Positions 49,196 to 63,044 of a stretch of DNA of 64,000 nt are shown one piece after another. Source of the DNA: Pratylenchus scribneri (Eukaryota; Nematoda; Chromadorea; Rhabditida; Pratylenchidae); contig JAQSEB010000140.1 in the NCBI GenBank assembly GCA_030063045.1, positions 868,001 to 932,000 of the forward strand, in the 5' to 3' direction. The notes under the pieces were generated by a model, which was given only the letters and a program-made list of their open reading frames with translations, made no database searches and was not told where the DNA came from. A program made the position numbers and the translations under genes. Position 1 is the stretch's first letter. Each line of letters opens with the position of its first letter.

Positions 49196-52100
49196 ATCTT
49201 AGTAATTATAAGCTAAAATATATTAAAAATTCAGGCCTGAATGTTCTGCCGTTTTTTAGTTATGAATTTTAAAAATTTTCAAAAAACACCTATAAAATGG
49301 AAAATTTCAAATAGAAATTTTTCAAAATCGGCCTGAGTTGTCCGTCTGAAATTTTGGGATTAAATCTTTATAATTATAAGCTAAAATATATTAAAAATTC
49401 AGGCCGGAATGTTCTGCCGTTTTTTAGTTATGAATTTTAAAAATTTTCAAAAAACACCTATAAAATGGAAAATTTCAAATAGGAATTTTTCAAAATCGGC
49501 CTGAGTTGTCCGTCTGAAATTTTGGGTAATATTCTTACTAATTATATGCTAAAATATATTAAAAATTCAGGCCTGAATGTTCTGCCGTTTTTTAGTTATG
49601 AATTTTAAAAATTTTCAAAAAACACCTATAAAATGGAAAATTTCAAATAGAAATTTTTCAAAATCGGCCTGAGTTGTCCGTCTGAAATTTTGGGATTAAA
49701 TCATAGTAATTATAAGCTAAAATATATTAAAAATTCAGGCCTGAATGTTCTGCCGTTTTTTAGTTATGAATTTTAAAAATTTTCAAAAAACACCTATAAA
49801 ATGGAAAATTTCAAATAGAAATTTTTCAAAATCGGCCTGAGTTGTCCGTCTGAAATTTTGGGATTAAATCTTTATAATTATAAGCTAAAATATATTAAAA
49901 ATTCAGGCCGGAATGTTCTGCCGTTTTTTAGTTATGAATTTTAAAAATTTTCAAAAAACACCTATAAAATGGAAAATTTCAAATAGGAATTTTTCAAAAT
50001 CGGCCTGAGTTGTCCGTCTGAAATTTTGGGTAATATTCTTACTAATTATATGCTAAAATATATTAAAAATTCAGGCCTGAATGTTCTGCCGTTTTTTAGT
50101 TATGAATTTTAAAAATTTTCAAAAAACACCTATAAAATGGAAAATTTCAAATAGAAATTTTTCAAAATCGGCCTGAGTTGTCCGTCTGAAATTTTGGGAT
50201 TAAATCTTTATAATTATAAGCTAAAATATATTAAAAATTCAGGCCGGAATGTTCTGCCGTTTTTTAGTTATGAATTTTAAAAATTTTCAAAAAACACCTA
50301 TAAAATGGAAAATTTCAAATAGGAATTTTTCAAAATCGGCCTGAGTTGTCCGTCTGAAATTTTGGGTAATATTCTTACTAATTATATGCTAAAATATATT
50401 AAAAATTCAGGCCTGAATGTTCTGCCGTTTTTTAGTTATGAATTTTAAAAATTTTCAAAAAACACCTATAAAATGGAAAATTTCAAATAGAAATTTTTCA
50501 AAATCGGCCTGAGTTGTCCGTCTGAAATTTTGGGATTAAATCTTAGTAATTATAAGCTAAAATATATTAAAAATTCAGGCCTGAATGTTCTGCCGTTTTT
50601 TAGTTATGAATTTTAAAAATTTTCAAAAAACACCTATAAAATGGAAAATTTCAAATAGGAATTTTTCAAAATCGGCCTGAGTTGTCCGTCTGAAATTTTG
50701 GGATTAAATCTTTATAATTATAAGTTAAAATATATTAAAAATTCAGGCCGGAATGTTCTGCCGTTTTTTAGCTATGAATTTTAAAAATTTTCAAAAAACA
50801 CCTATTAAATGGAAAATTTCAAATAGAAATTTTTCAAAATCGGCCTGAGTTGTCCGTCTGAAATTTTGGGATTAAATCTTAGTAATTATAAGCTAAAATA
50901 TATTAAAAATTCAGGCCTGAATGTTCTGCCGTTTTTTAGTTATGAATTTTAAAAATTTTCAAAAAACACCTATAAAATGGAAAATTTCAAATAGGAATTT
51001 TTCAAAATCGGCCTGAGTTGTCCGTCTGAAATTTTGGGTAATATTCTTACTAAATATAAGCTAAAATATATTAAAAATTCAGGCCGGAATGTTCTGCCGT
51101 TTTTTAGTTATGAATTTTAAAAATTTTCAAAAAACACCTATAAAATGGAAAATTTCAAATAGAAATTTTTCAAAATCGGCCTGAGTTGTCCGTCTGAAAT
51201 TTTGGGTAATATTCTTACTAAATATAAGCTAAAATATATTAAAAATTCAGGCCGGAATGTTCTGCCGTTTTTTAGTTATGAATTTTAAAAATTTTCAAAA
51301 AACACCTATAAAATGGAAAATTTCAAATAGAAATTTTTCAAAATCGGCCTGAGTTGTCCGTCTGAAATTTTGGGTAATATTCTTACTAAATATAAGCTAA
51401 AATATATTAAAAATTCAGGCCGGAATGTTCTGCCGTTTTTTAGTTATGAATTTTAAAAATTTTCAAAAAACACCTATAAAATGGAAAATTTCAAATAGAA
51501 ATTTTTCAAAATCGGCCTGAGTTGTCCGTCTGAAATTTTGGGATTAAATCTTTATAATTATAAGTTAAAATATATTAAAAATTCAGGCCGGAATGTTCTG
51601 CCGTTTTTTAGTTATGAATTTTAAAAATTTTCAAAAAACACCTATAAAATGGAAAATTTCAAATAGAAATTTTTCAAAATCGGCCTGAGTTGTCCGTCTG
51701 AAATTTTGGGATTAAATCTTTATAATTATAAGTTAAAATATATTAAAAATTCAGGCCGGAATGTTCTGCCGTTTTTTAGTTATGAATTTTAAAAATTTTC
51801 AAAAAACACCTATAAAATGGAAAATTTCAAATAGAAATTTTTCAAAATCGGCCTGAGTTGTCCGTCTGAAATTTTGGGATTAAATCTTATTAATTATAAG
51901 CTAAAATATATTAAAAATTCAGGCCTGAATGTTCTGCCGTTTTTTAGTTATGAATTTTAAAAATTTTCAAAAAACACCTATAAAATGGAAAATTTCAAAT
52001 AGGAATTTTTCAAAATCGGCCTGAGTTGTCCGTCTGAAATTTTGGGATTAAATCTTTATAATTATAAGTTAAAATATATTAAAAATTCAGGCCGGAATGT

Positions 52101-55100
52101 TCTGCCGTTTTTTAGCTATGAATTTTAAAAATTTTCAAAAAACGCCTATTAAATGGAAAATTTCAAATAGAAATTTTTCAAAATCGGCCTGAGTTGTCCG
52201 TCTGAAATTTTGGGATTAAATCTTTATAATTATAAGCTAAAATATATTAAAAATTCAGGCCTGAATGTTCTGCCGTTTTTTAGTTATGAATTTTAAAAAT
52301 TTTCAAAAAACACCTATAAAATGGAAAATTTCAAATAGAAATTTTTCAAAATCGGCCTGAGTTGTCCGTCTGAAATTTTGGGATTAAATCTTTATAATTA
52401 TAAGCTAAAATATATTAAAAATTCAGGCCGGAATGTTCTGCCGTTTTTTAGTTATGAATTTTAAAAATTTTCAAAAAACACCTATAAAATGGAAAATTTC
52501 AAATAGGAATTTTTCAAAATCGGCCTGAGTTGTCCGTCTGAAATTTTGGGTAATATTCTTACTAATTATATGCTAAAATATATTAAAAATTCAGGCCTGA
52601 ATGTTCTGCCGTTTTTTAGTTATGAATTTTAAAAATTTTCAAAAAACACCTATAAAATGGAAAATTTCAAATAGAAATTTTTCAAAATCGGCCTGAGTTG
52701 TCCGTCTGAAATTTTGGGATTAAATCTTAGTAATTATAAGCTAAAATATATTAAAAATTCAGGCCTGAATGTTCTGCCGTTTTTTAGTTATGAATTTTAA
52801 AAATTTTCAAAAAACACCTATAAAATGGAAAATTTCAAATAGGAATTTTTCAAAATCGGCCTGAGTTGTCCGTCTGAAATTTTGGGATTAAATCTTTATA
52901 ATTATAAGTTAAAATATATTAAAAATTCAGGCCGGAATGTTCTGCCGTTTTTTAGCTATGAATTTTAAAAATTTTCAAAAAACGCCTATTAAATGGAAAA
53001 TTTCAAATAGAAATTTTTCAAAATCGGCCTGAGTTGTCCGTCTGAAATTTTGGGATTAAATCTTTATAATTATAAGTTAAAATATATTAAAAATTCAGGC
53101 CGGAATGTTCTGCCGTTTTTTAGTTATGAATTTTAAAAATTTTCAAAAAACACCTATAAAATGGAAAATTTCAAATAGAAATTTTTCAAAATCGGCCTGA
53201 GTTGTCCGTCTGAAATTTTGGGATTAAATCTTTATAATTATAAGTTAAAATATATTAAAAATTCAGGCCGGAATGTTCTGCCGTTTTTTAGTTATGAATT
53301 TTAAAAATTTTCAAAAAACACCTATAAAATGGAAAATTTCAAATAGAAATTTTTCAAAATCGGCCTGAGTTGTCCGTCTGAAATTTTGGGATTAAATCTT
53401 ATTAATTATAAGCTAAAATATATTAAAAATTCAGGCCTGAATGTTCTGCCGTTTTTTAGTTATGAATTTTAAAAATTTTCAAAAAACACCTATAAAATGG
53501 AAAATTTCAAATAGGAATTTTTCAAAATCGGCCTGAGTTGTCCGTCTGAAATTTTGGGATTAAATCTTTATAATTATAAGTTAAAATATATTAAAAATTC
53601 AGGCCGGAATGTTCTGCCGTTTTTTAGCTATGAATTTTAAAAATTTTCAAAAAACGCCTATTAAATGGAAAATTTCAAATAGAAATTTTTCAAAATCGGC
53701 CTGAGTTGTCCGTCTGAAATTTTGGGATTAAATCTTTATAATTATAAGCTAAAATATATTAAAAATTCAGGCCTGAATGTTCTGCCGTTTTTTAGTTATG
53801 AATTTTAAAAATTTTCAAAAAACACCTATAAAATGGAAAATTTCAAATAGAAATTTTTCAAAATCGGCCTGAGTTGTCCGTCTGAAATTTTGGGATTAAA
53901 TCTTTATAATTATAAGCTAAAATATATTAAAAATTCAGGCCGGAATGTTCTGCCGTTTTTTAGTTATGAATTTTAAAAATTTTCAAAAAACACCTATAAA
54001 ATGGAAAATTTCAAATAGGAATTTTTCAAAATCGGCCTGAGTTGTCCGTCTGAAATTTTGGGTAATATTCTTACTAATTATATGCTAAAATATATTAAAA
54101 ATTCAGGCCTGAATGTTCTGCCGTTTTTTAGTTATGAATTTTAAAAATTTTCAAAAAACACCTATAAAATGGAAAATTTCAAATAGAAATTTTTCAAAAT
54201 CGGCCTGAGTTGTCCGTCTGAAATTTTGGGATTAAATCTTAGTAATTATAAGCTAAAATATATTAAAAATTCAGGCCTGAATGTTCTGCCGTTTTTTAGT
54301 TATGAATTTTAAAAATTTTCAAAAAACACCTATAAAATGGAAAATTTCAAATAGAAATTTTTCAAAATCGGCCTGAGTTGTCCGTCTGAAATTTTGGGAT
54401 TAAATCTTAGTAATTATAAGCTAAAATATATTAAAAATTCAGGCCTGAATGTTCTGCCGTTTTTTAGTTATGAATTTTAAAAATTTTCAAAAAACACCTA
54501 TAAAATGGAAAATTTCAAATAGAAATTTTTCAAAATCGGCCTGAGTTGTCCGTCTGAAATTTTGGGATTAAATCTTAGTAATTATAAGCTAAAATATATT
54601 AAAAATTCAGGCCTGAATGTTCTGCCGTTTTTTAGTTATGAATTTTAAAAATTTTCAAAAAACACCTATAAAATGGAAAATTTCAAATAGGAATTTTTCA
54701 AAATCGGCCTGAGTTGTCCGTCTGAAATTTTGGGATTAAATCTTTATAATTATAAGTTAAAATATATTAAAAATTCAGGCCGGAATGTTCTGCCGTTTTT
54801 TAGCTATGAATTTTAAAAATTTTCAAAAAACGCCTATTAAATGGAAAATTTCAAATAGAAATTTTTCAAAATCGGCCTGAGTTGTCCGTCTGAAATTTTG
54901 GGATTAAATCTTTATAATTATAAGCTAAAATATATTAAAAATTCAGGCCTGAATGTTCTGCCGTTTTTTAGTTATGAATTTTAAAAATTTTCAAAAAACA
55001 CCTATAAAATGGAAAATTTCAAATAGAAATTTTTCAAAATCGGCCTGAGTTGTCCGTCTGAAATTTTGGGATTAAATCTTTATAATTATAAGCTAAAATA

Positions 55101-56403
55101 TATTAAAAATTCAGGCCGGAATGTTCTGCCGTTTTTTAGTTATGAATTTTAAAAATTTTCAAAAAACACCTATAAAATGGAAAATTTCAAATAGGAATTT
55201 TTCAAAATCGGCCTGAGTTGTCCGTCTGAAATTTTGGGTAATATTCTTACTAATTATATGCTAAAATATATTAAAAATTCAGGCCTGAATGTTCTGCCGT
55301 TTTTTAGTTATGAATTTTAAAAATTTTCAAAAAACACCTATAAAATGGAAAATTTCAAATAGAAATTTTTCAAAATCGGCCTGAGTTGTCCGTCTGAAAT
55401 TTTGGGATTAAATCTTAGTAATTATAAGCTAAAATATATTAAAAATTCAGGCCTGAATGTTCTGCCGTTTTTTAGTTATGAATTTTAAAAATTTTCAAAA
55501 AACACCTATAAAATGGAAAATTTCAAATAGAAATTTTTCAAAATCGGCCTGAGTTGTCCGTCTGAAATTTTGGGATTAAATCTTAGTAATTATAAGCTAA
55601 AATATATTAAAAATTCAGGCCTGAATGTTCTGCCGTTTTTTAGTTATGAATTTTAAAAATTTTCAAAAAACACCTATAAAATGGAAAATTTCAAATAGAA
55701 ATTTTTCAAAATCGGCCTGAGTTGTCCGTCTGAAATTTTGGGATTAAATCTTAGTAATTATAAGCTAAAATATATTAAAAATTCAGGCCTGAATGTTCTG
55801 CCGTTTTTTAGTTATGAATTTTAAAAATTTTCAAAAAACACCTATAAAATGGAAAATTTCAAATAGGAATTTTTCAAAATCGGCCTGAGTTGTCCGTCTG
55901 AAATTTTGGGATTAAATCTTTATAATTATAAGTTAAAATATATTAAAAATTCAGGCCGGAATGTTCTGCCGTTTTTTAGCTATGAATTTTAAAAATTTTC
56001 AAAAAACGCCTATTAAATGGAAAATTTCAAATAGAAATTTTTCAAAATCGGCCTGAGTTGTCCGTCTGAAATTTTGGGATTAAATCTTTATAATTATAAG
56101 CTAAAATATATTAAAAATTCAGGCCTGAATGTTCTGCCGTTTTTTAGTTATGAATTTTAAAAATTTTCAAAAAACACCTATAAAATGGAAAATTTCAAAT
56201 AGAAATTTTTCAAAATCGGCCTGAGTTGTCCGTCTGAAATTTTGGGATTAAATCTTTATAATTATAAGTTAAAATATATTAAAAATTCAGGCCGGAATGT
56301 TCTGCCGTTTTTTAGCTATGAATTTTAAAAATTTTCAAAAAACGCCTATTAAATGGAAAATTTCAAATAGAAATTTTTCAAAATCGGCCTGAGTTGTCCG
56401 TCT

Positions 56404-59400
56404 GAAATCTTTATAATTATAAGCTAAAATATATTAAAAATTCAGGCCTGAATGTTCTGCCGTTTTTTAGTTATGAATTTTAAAATTTTTCAAAAAACAC
56501 CTATAAAATGGAAAATTTCAAATAGAAATTTTTCAAAATCGGCCTGAGTTGTCCGTCTGAAATTTTGGGATTAAATCTTTATAATTATAAGCTAAAATAT
56601 ATTAAAAATTCAGGCCGGAATGTTCTGCCGTTTTTTAGTTATGAATTTTAAAAATTTTCAAAAAACACCTATAAAATGGAAAATTTCAAATAGGAATTTT
56701 TCAAAATCGGCCTGAGTTGTCCGTCTGAAATTTTGGGTAATATTCTTACTAATTATATGCTAAAATATATTAAAAATTCAGGCCTGAATGTTCTGCCGTT
56801 TTTTAGTTATGAATTTTAAAAATTTTCAAAAAACACCTATAAAATGGAAAATTTCAAATAGAAATTTTTCAAAATCGGCCTGAGTTGTCCGTCTGAAATT
56901 TTGGGATTAAATCTTTATAATTATAAGTTAAAATATATTAAAAATTCAGGCCGGAATGTTCTGCCGTTTTTTAGCTATGAATTTTAAAAATTTTCAAAAA
57001 ACGCCTATTAAATGGAAAATTTCAAATAGAAATTTTTCAAAATCGGCCTGAGTTGTCCGTCTGAAATCTTTATAATTATAAGCTAAAATATATTAAAAAT
57101 TCAGGCCTGAATGTTCTGCCGTTTTTTAGTTATGAATTTTAAAAATTTTCAAAAAACACCTATAAAATGGAAAATTTCAAATAGGAATTTTTCAAAATCG
57201 GCCTGAGTTGTCCGTCTGAAATTTTGGGTAATATTCTTACTAATTATATGCTAAAATATATTAAAAATTCAGGCCTGAATGTTCTGCCGTTTTTTAGTTA
57301 TGAATTTTAAAAATTTTCAAAAAACACCTATAAAATGGAAAATTTCAAATAGAAATTTTTCAAAATCGGCCTGAGTTGTCCGTCTGAAATTTTGGGATTA
57401 AATCTTTATAATTATAAGTTAAAATATATTAAAAATTCAGGCCGGAATGTTCTGCCGTTTTTTAGCTATGAATTTTAAAAATTTTCAAAAAACGCCTATT
57501 AAATGGAAAATTTCAAATAGAAATTTTTCAAAATCGGCCTGAGTTGTCCGTCTGAAATCTTTATAATTATAAGCTAAAATATATTAAAAATTCAGGCCTG
57601 AATGTTCTGCCGTTTTTTAGCTATGAATTTTAAAAATTTTCAAAAAACGCCTATTAAATGGAAAATTTCAAATAGAAATTTTTCAAAATCGGCCTGAGTT
57701 GTCCGTCTGAAATCTTTATAATTATAAGCTAAAATATATTAAAAATTCAGGCCTGAATGTTCTGCCGTTTTTTAGTTATGAATTTTAAAAATTTTCAAAA
57801 AACACCTATAAAATGGAAAATTTCAAATAGAAATTTTTCAAAATCGGCCTGAGTTGTCCGTCTGAAATTTTGGGATTAAATCTTAGTAATTATAAGCTAA
57901 AATATATTAAAAATTCAGGCCTGAATGTTCTGCCGTTTTTTAGTTATGAATTTTAAAAATTTTCAAAAAACACCTATAAAATGGAAAATTTCAAATAGAA
58001 ATTTTTCAAAATCGGCCTGAGTTGTCCGTCTGAAATTTTGGGATTAAATCTTAGTAATTATAAGCTAAAATATATTAAAAATTCAGGCCTGAATGTTCTG
58101 CCGTTTTTTAGTTATGAATTTTAAAAATTTTCAAAAAACACCTATAAAATGGAAAATTTCAAATAGAAATTTTTCAAAATCGGCCTGAGTTGTCCGTCTG
58201 AAATTTTGGGATTAAATCTTAGTAATTATAAGCTAAAATATATTAAAAATTCAGGCCTGAATGTTCTGCCGTTTTTTAGTTATGAATTTTAAAAATTTTC
58301 AAAAAACACCTATAAAATGGAAAATTTCAAATAGGAATTTTTCAAAATCGGCCTGAGTTGTCCGTCTGAAATTTTGGGATTAAATCTTTATAATTATAAG
58401 TTAAAATATATTAAAAATTCAGGCCGGAATGTTCTGCCGTTTTTTAGCTATGAATTTTAAAAATTTTCAAAAAACGCCTATTAAATGGAAAATTTCAAAT
58501 AGAAATTTTTCAAAATCGGCCTGAGTTGTCCGTCTGAAATTTTGGGATTAAATCTTTATAATTATAAGCTAAAATATATTAAAAATTCAGGCCTGAATGT
58601 TCTGCCGTTTTTTAGTTATGAATTTTAAAAATTTTCAAAAAACACCTATAAAATGGAAAATTTCAAATAGAAATTTTTCAAAATCGGCCTGAGTTGTCCG
58701 TCTGAAATTTTGGGATTAAATCTTTATAATTATAAGTTAAAATATATTAAAAATTCAGGCCGGAATGTTCTGCCGTTTTTTAGCTATGAATTTTAAAAAT
58801 TTTCAAAAAACGCCTATTAAATGGAAAATTTCAAATAGAAATTTTTCAAAATCGGCCTGAGTTGTCCGTCTGAAATCTTTATAATTATAAGCTAAAATAT
58901 ATTAAAAATTCAGGCCTGAATGTTCTGCCGTTTTTTAGTTATGAATTTTAAAATTTTTCAAAAAACACCTATAAAATGGAAAATTTCAAATAGAAATTTT
59001 TCAAAATCGGCCTGAGTTGTCCGTCTGAAATTTTGGGATTAAATCTTTATAATTATAAGCTAAAATATATTAAAAATTCAGGCCGGAATGTTCTGCCGTT
59101 TTTTAGTTATGAATTTTAAAAATTTTCAAAAAACACCTATAAAATGGAAAATTTCAAATAGGAATTTTTCAAAATCGGCCTGAGTTGTCCGTCTGAAATT
59201 TTGGGTAATATTCTTACTAATTATATGCTAAAATATATTAAAAATTCAGGCCTGAATGTTCTGCCGTTTTTTAGTTATGAATTTTAAAAATTTTCAAAAA
59301 ACACCTATAAAATGGAAAATTTCAAATAGAAATTTTTCAAAATCGGCCTGAGTTGTCCGTCTGAAATTTTGGGATTAAATCTTTATAATTATAAGTTAAA

Positions 59401-59540
59401 ATATATTAAAAATTCAGGCCGGAATGTTCTGCCGTTTTTTAGCTATGAATTTTAAAAATTTTCAAAAAACGCCTATTAAATGGAAAATTTCAAATAGAAA
59501 TTTTTCAAAATCGGCCTGAGTTGTCCGTCTGAAATCTTTA
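56404..59540. repeat. Six 155-bp monomers sharing an identical 13-bp deletion
   Basis: Monomer positions 126-138 are lost, giving gtctgaaatctttataatt. Junctions fall after 56408, 57067, 57558, 57713, 58876 and 59535. The deleted stretch is flanked by the 4-bp direct repeat aaat (122-125 and 135-138), so slippage or microhomology-mediated deletion explains the origin. Spacings are 659, 491, 155, 1163 and 659 bp. A second rare variant (taaaatttttc) accompanies two of them (56482 and about 58950), marking a 2468-bp duplication. Confidence 0.95.
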
Positions 59541-59634
59541 TAATTATAAGCTAAAATATATTAAAAATTCAGGCCTGAATGTTCTGCCGTTTTTTAGTTA
59601 TGAATTTTAAAAATTTTCAAAAAACACCTATAAA

Positions 59635-62600
59635 ATTGGAAATTTCAAATAGGAATTTTTCAAAATCGGCCTGAGTTGTCCGTCTGAAATTTTGGGATTA
59701 AATCTTAGTAATTATAAGCTAAAATATATTAAAAATTCAGGCCTGAATGTTCTGCCGTTTTTTAGTTATGAATTTTAAAAATTTTCAAAAAACACCTATA
59801 AAATGGAAAATTTCAAATAGGAATTTTTCAAAATCGGCCTGAGTTGTCCGTCTGAAATTTTGGGATTAAATCTTTATAATTATAAGTTAAAATATATTAA
59901 AAATTCAGGCCGGAATGTTCTGCCGTTTTTTAGCTATGAATTTTAAAAATTTTCAAAAAACGCCTATTAAATGGAAAATTTCAAATAGAAATTTTTCAAA
60001 ATCGGCCTGAGTTGTCCGTCTGAAATTTTGGGATTAAATCTTTATAATTATAAGCTAAAATATATTAAAAATTCAGGCCTGAATGTTCTGCCGTTTTTTA
60101 GTTATGAATTTTAAAAATTTTCAAAAAACACCTATAAAATGGAAAATTTCAAATAGAAATTTTTCAAAATCGGCCTGAGTTGTCCGTCTGAAATTTTGGG
60201 ATTAAATCTTTATAATTATAAGCTAAAATATATTAAAAATTCAGGCCGGAATGTTCTGCCGTTTTTTAGTTATGAATTTTAAAAATTTTCAAAAAACACC
60301 TATAAAATGGAAAATTTCAAATAGGAATTTTTCAAAATCGGCCTGAGTTGTCCGTCTGAAATTTTGGGTAATATTCTTACTAATTATATGCTAAAATATA
60401 TTAAAAATTCAGGCCTGAATGTTCTGCCGTTTTTTAGTTATGAATTTTAAAAATTTTCAAAAAACACCTATAAAATGGAAAATTTCAAATAGAAATTTTT
60501 CAAAATCGGCCTGAGTTGTCCGTCTGAAATTTTGGGATTAAATCTTAGTAATTATAAGCTAAAATATATTAAAAATTCAGGCCTGAATGTTCTGCCGTTT
60601 TTTAGTTATGAATTTTAAAAATTTTCAAAAAACACCTATAAAATGGAAAATTTCAAATAGGAATTTTTCAAAATCGGCCTGAGTTGTCCGTCTGAAATTT
60701 TGGGATTAAATCTTTATAATTATAAGTAAAAATATATTAAAAATTCAGGCCGGAATGTTCTGCCGTTTTTTAGCTATGAATTTTAAAAATTTTCAAAAAA
60801 CACCTATTAAATGGAAAATTTCAAATAGAAATTTTTCAAAATCGGCCTGAGTTGTCCGTCTGAAATTTTGGGATTAAATCTTTATAATTATAAGCTAAAA
60901 TATATTAAAAATTCAGGCCTGAATGTTCTGCCGTTTTTTAGTTATGAATTTTAAAAATTTTCAAAAAACACCTATAAAATTGGAAATTTCAAATAGGAAT
61001 TTTTCAAAATCGGCCTGAGTTGTCCGTCTGAAATTTTGGGATTAAATCTTAGTAATTATAAGCTAAAATATATTAAAAATTCAGGCCTGAATGTTCTGCC
61101 GTTTTTTAGTTATGAATTTTAAAAATTTTCAAAAAACACCTATAAAATGGAAAATTTCAAATAGGAATTTTTCAAAATCGGCCTGAGTTGTCCGTCTGAA
61201 ATTTTGGGTAATATTCTTACTAAATATAAGCTAAAATATATTAAAAATTCAGGCCGGAATGTTCTGCCGTTTTTTAGTTATGAATTTTAAAAATTTTCAA
61301 AAAACACCTATAAAATGGAAAATTTCAAATAGAAATTTTTCAAAATCGGCCTGAGTTGTCCGTCTGAAATTTTGGGTAATATTCTTACTAAATATAAGCT
61401 AAAATATATTAAAAATTCAGGCCGGAATGTTCTGCCGTTTTTTAGTTATGAATTTTAAAAATTTTCAAAAAACACCTATAAAATGGAAAATTTCAAATAG
61501 AAATTTTTCAAAATCGGCCTGAGTTGTCCGTCTGAAATTTTGGGTAATATTCTTACTAAATATAAGCTAAAATATATTAAAAATTCAGGCCGGAATGTTC
61601 TGCCGTTTTTTAGTTATGAATTTTAAAAATTTTCAAAAAACACCTATAAAATGGAAAATTTCAAATAGGAATTTTTCAAAATCGGCCTGAGTTGTCCGTC
61701 TGAAATTTTGGGTAATATTCTTACTAATTATATGCTAAAATATATTAAAAATTCAGGCCTGAATGTTCTGCCGTTTTTTAGTTATGAATTTTAAAAATTT
61801 TCAAAAAACACCTATAAAATGGAAAATTTCAAATAGAAATTTTTCAAAATCGGCCTGAGTTGTCCGTCTGAAATTTTGGGATTAAATCTTAGTAATTATA
61901 AGCTAAAATATATTAAAAATTCAGGCCTGAATGTTCTGCCGTTTTTTAGTTATGAATTTTAAAAATTTTCAAAAAACACCTATAAAATGGAAAATTTCAA
62001 ATAGGAATTTTTCAAAATCGGCCTGAGTTGTCCGTCTGAAATTTTGGGATTAAATCTTTATAATTATAAGTTAAAATATATTAAAAATTCAGGCCGGAAT
62101 GTTCTGCCGTTTTTTAGCTATGAATTTTAAAAATTTTCAAAAAACACCTATTAAATGGAAAATTTCAAATAGAAATTTTTCAAAATCGGCCTGAGTTGTC
62201 CGTCTGAAATTTTGGGATTAAATCTTTATAATTATAAGCTAAAATATATTAAAAATTCAGGCCTGAATGTTCTGCCGTTTTTTAGTTATGAATTTTAAAA
62301 ATTTTCAAAAAACACCTATAAAATTGGAAATTTCAAATAGGAATTTTTCAAAATCGGCCTGAGTTGTCCGTCTGAAATTTTGGGATTAAATCTTAGTAAT
62401 TATAAGCTAAAATATATTAAAAATTCAGGCCTGAATGTTCTGCCGTTTTTTAGTTATGAATTTTAAAAATTTTCAAAAAACACCTATAAAATGGAAAATT
62501 TCAAATAGGAATTTTTCAAAATCGGCCTGAGTTGTCCGTCTGAAATTTTGGGTAATATTCTTACTAAATATAAGCTAAAATATATTAAAAATTCAGGCCG

Positions 62601-63044
62601 GAATGTTCTGCCGTTTTTTAGTTATGAATTTTAAAAATTTTCAAAAAACACCTATAAAATGGAAAATTTCAAATAGAAATTTTTCAAAATCGGCCTGAGT
62701 TGTCCGTCTGAAATTTTGGGTAATATTCTTACTAAATATAAGCTAAAATATATTAAAAATTCAGGCCGGAATGTTCTGCCGTTTTTTAGTTATGAATTTT
62801 AAAAATTTTCAAAAAACACCTATAAAATGGAAAATTTCAAATAGAAATTTTTCAAAATCGGCCTGAGTTGTCCGTCTGAAATTTTGGGTAATATTCTTAC
62901 TAAATATAAGCTAAAATATATTAAAAATTCAGGCCGGAATGTTCTGCCGTTTTTTAGTTATGAATTTTAAAAATTTTCAAAAAACACCTATAAAATGGAA
63001 AATTTCAAATAGAAATTTTTCAAAATCGGCCTGAGTTGTCCGTC
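59635..63044. repeat. 1344-bp eight-monomer higher-order repeat near the window end
   Basis: The rare form taaaattggaaatttc occurs at 59631, 60975 and 62319, each 1344 bp apart (8 x 168). The last two repeats match best: about 60740-61700 against 62084-63044, including a run of three consecutive actaaatataagc monomers in each. The first copy shares only the marker and its next neighbour. Confidence 0.85.
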
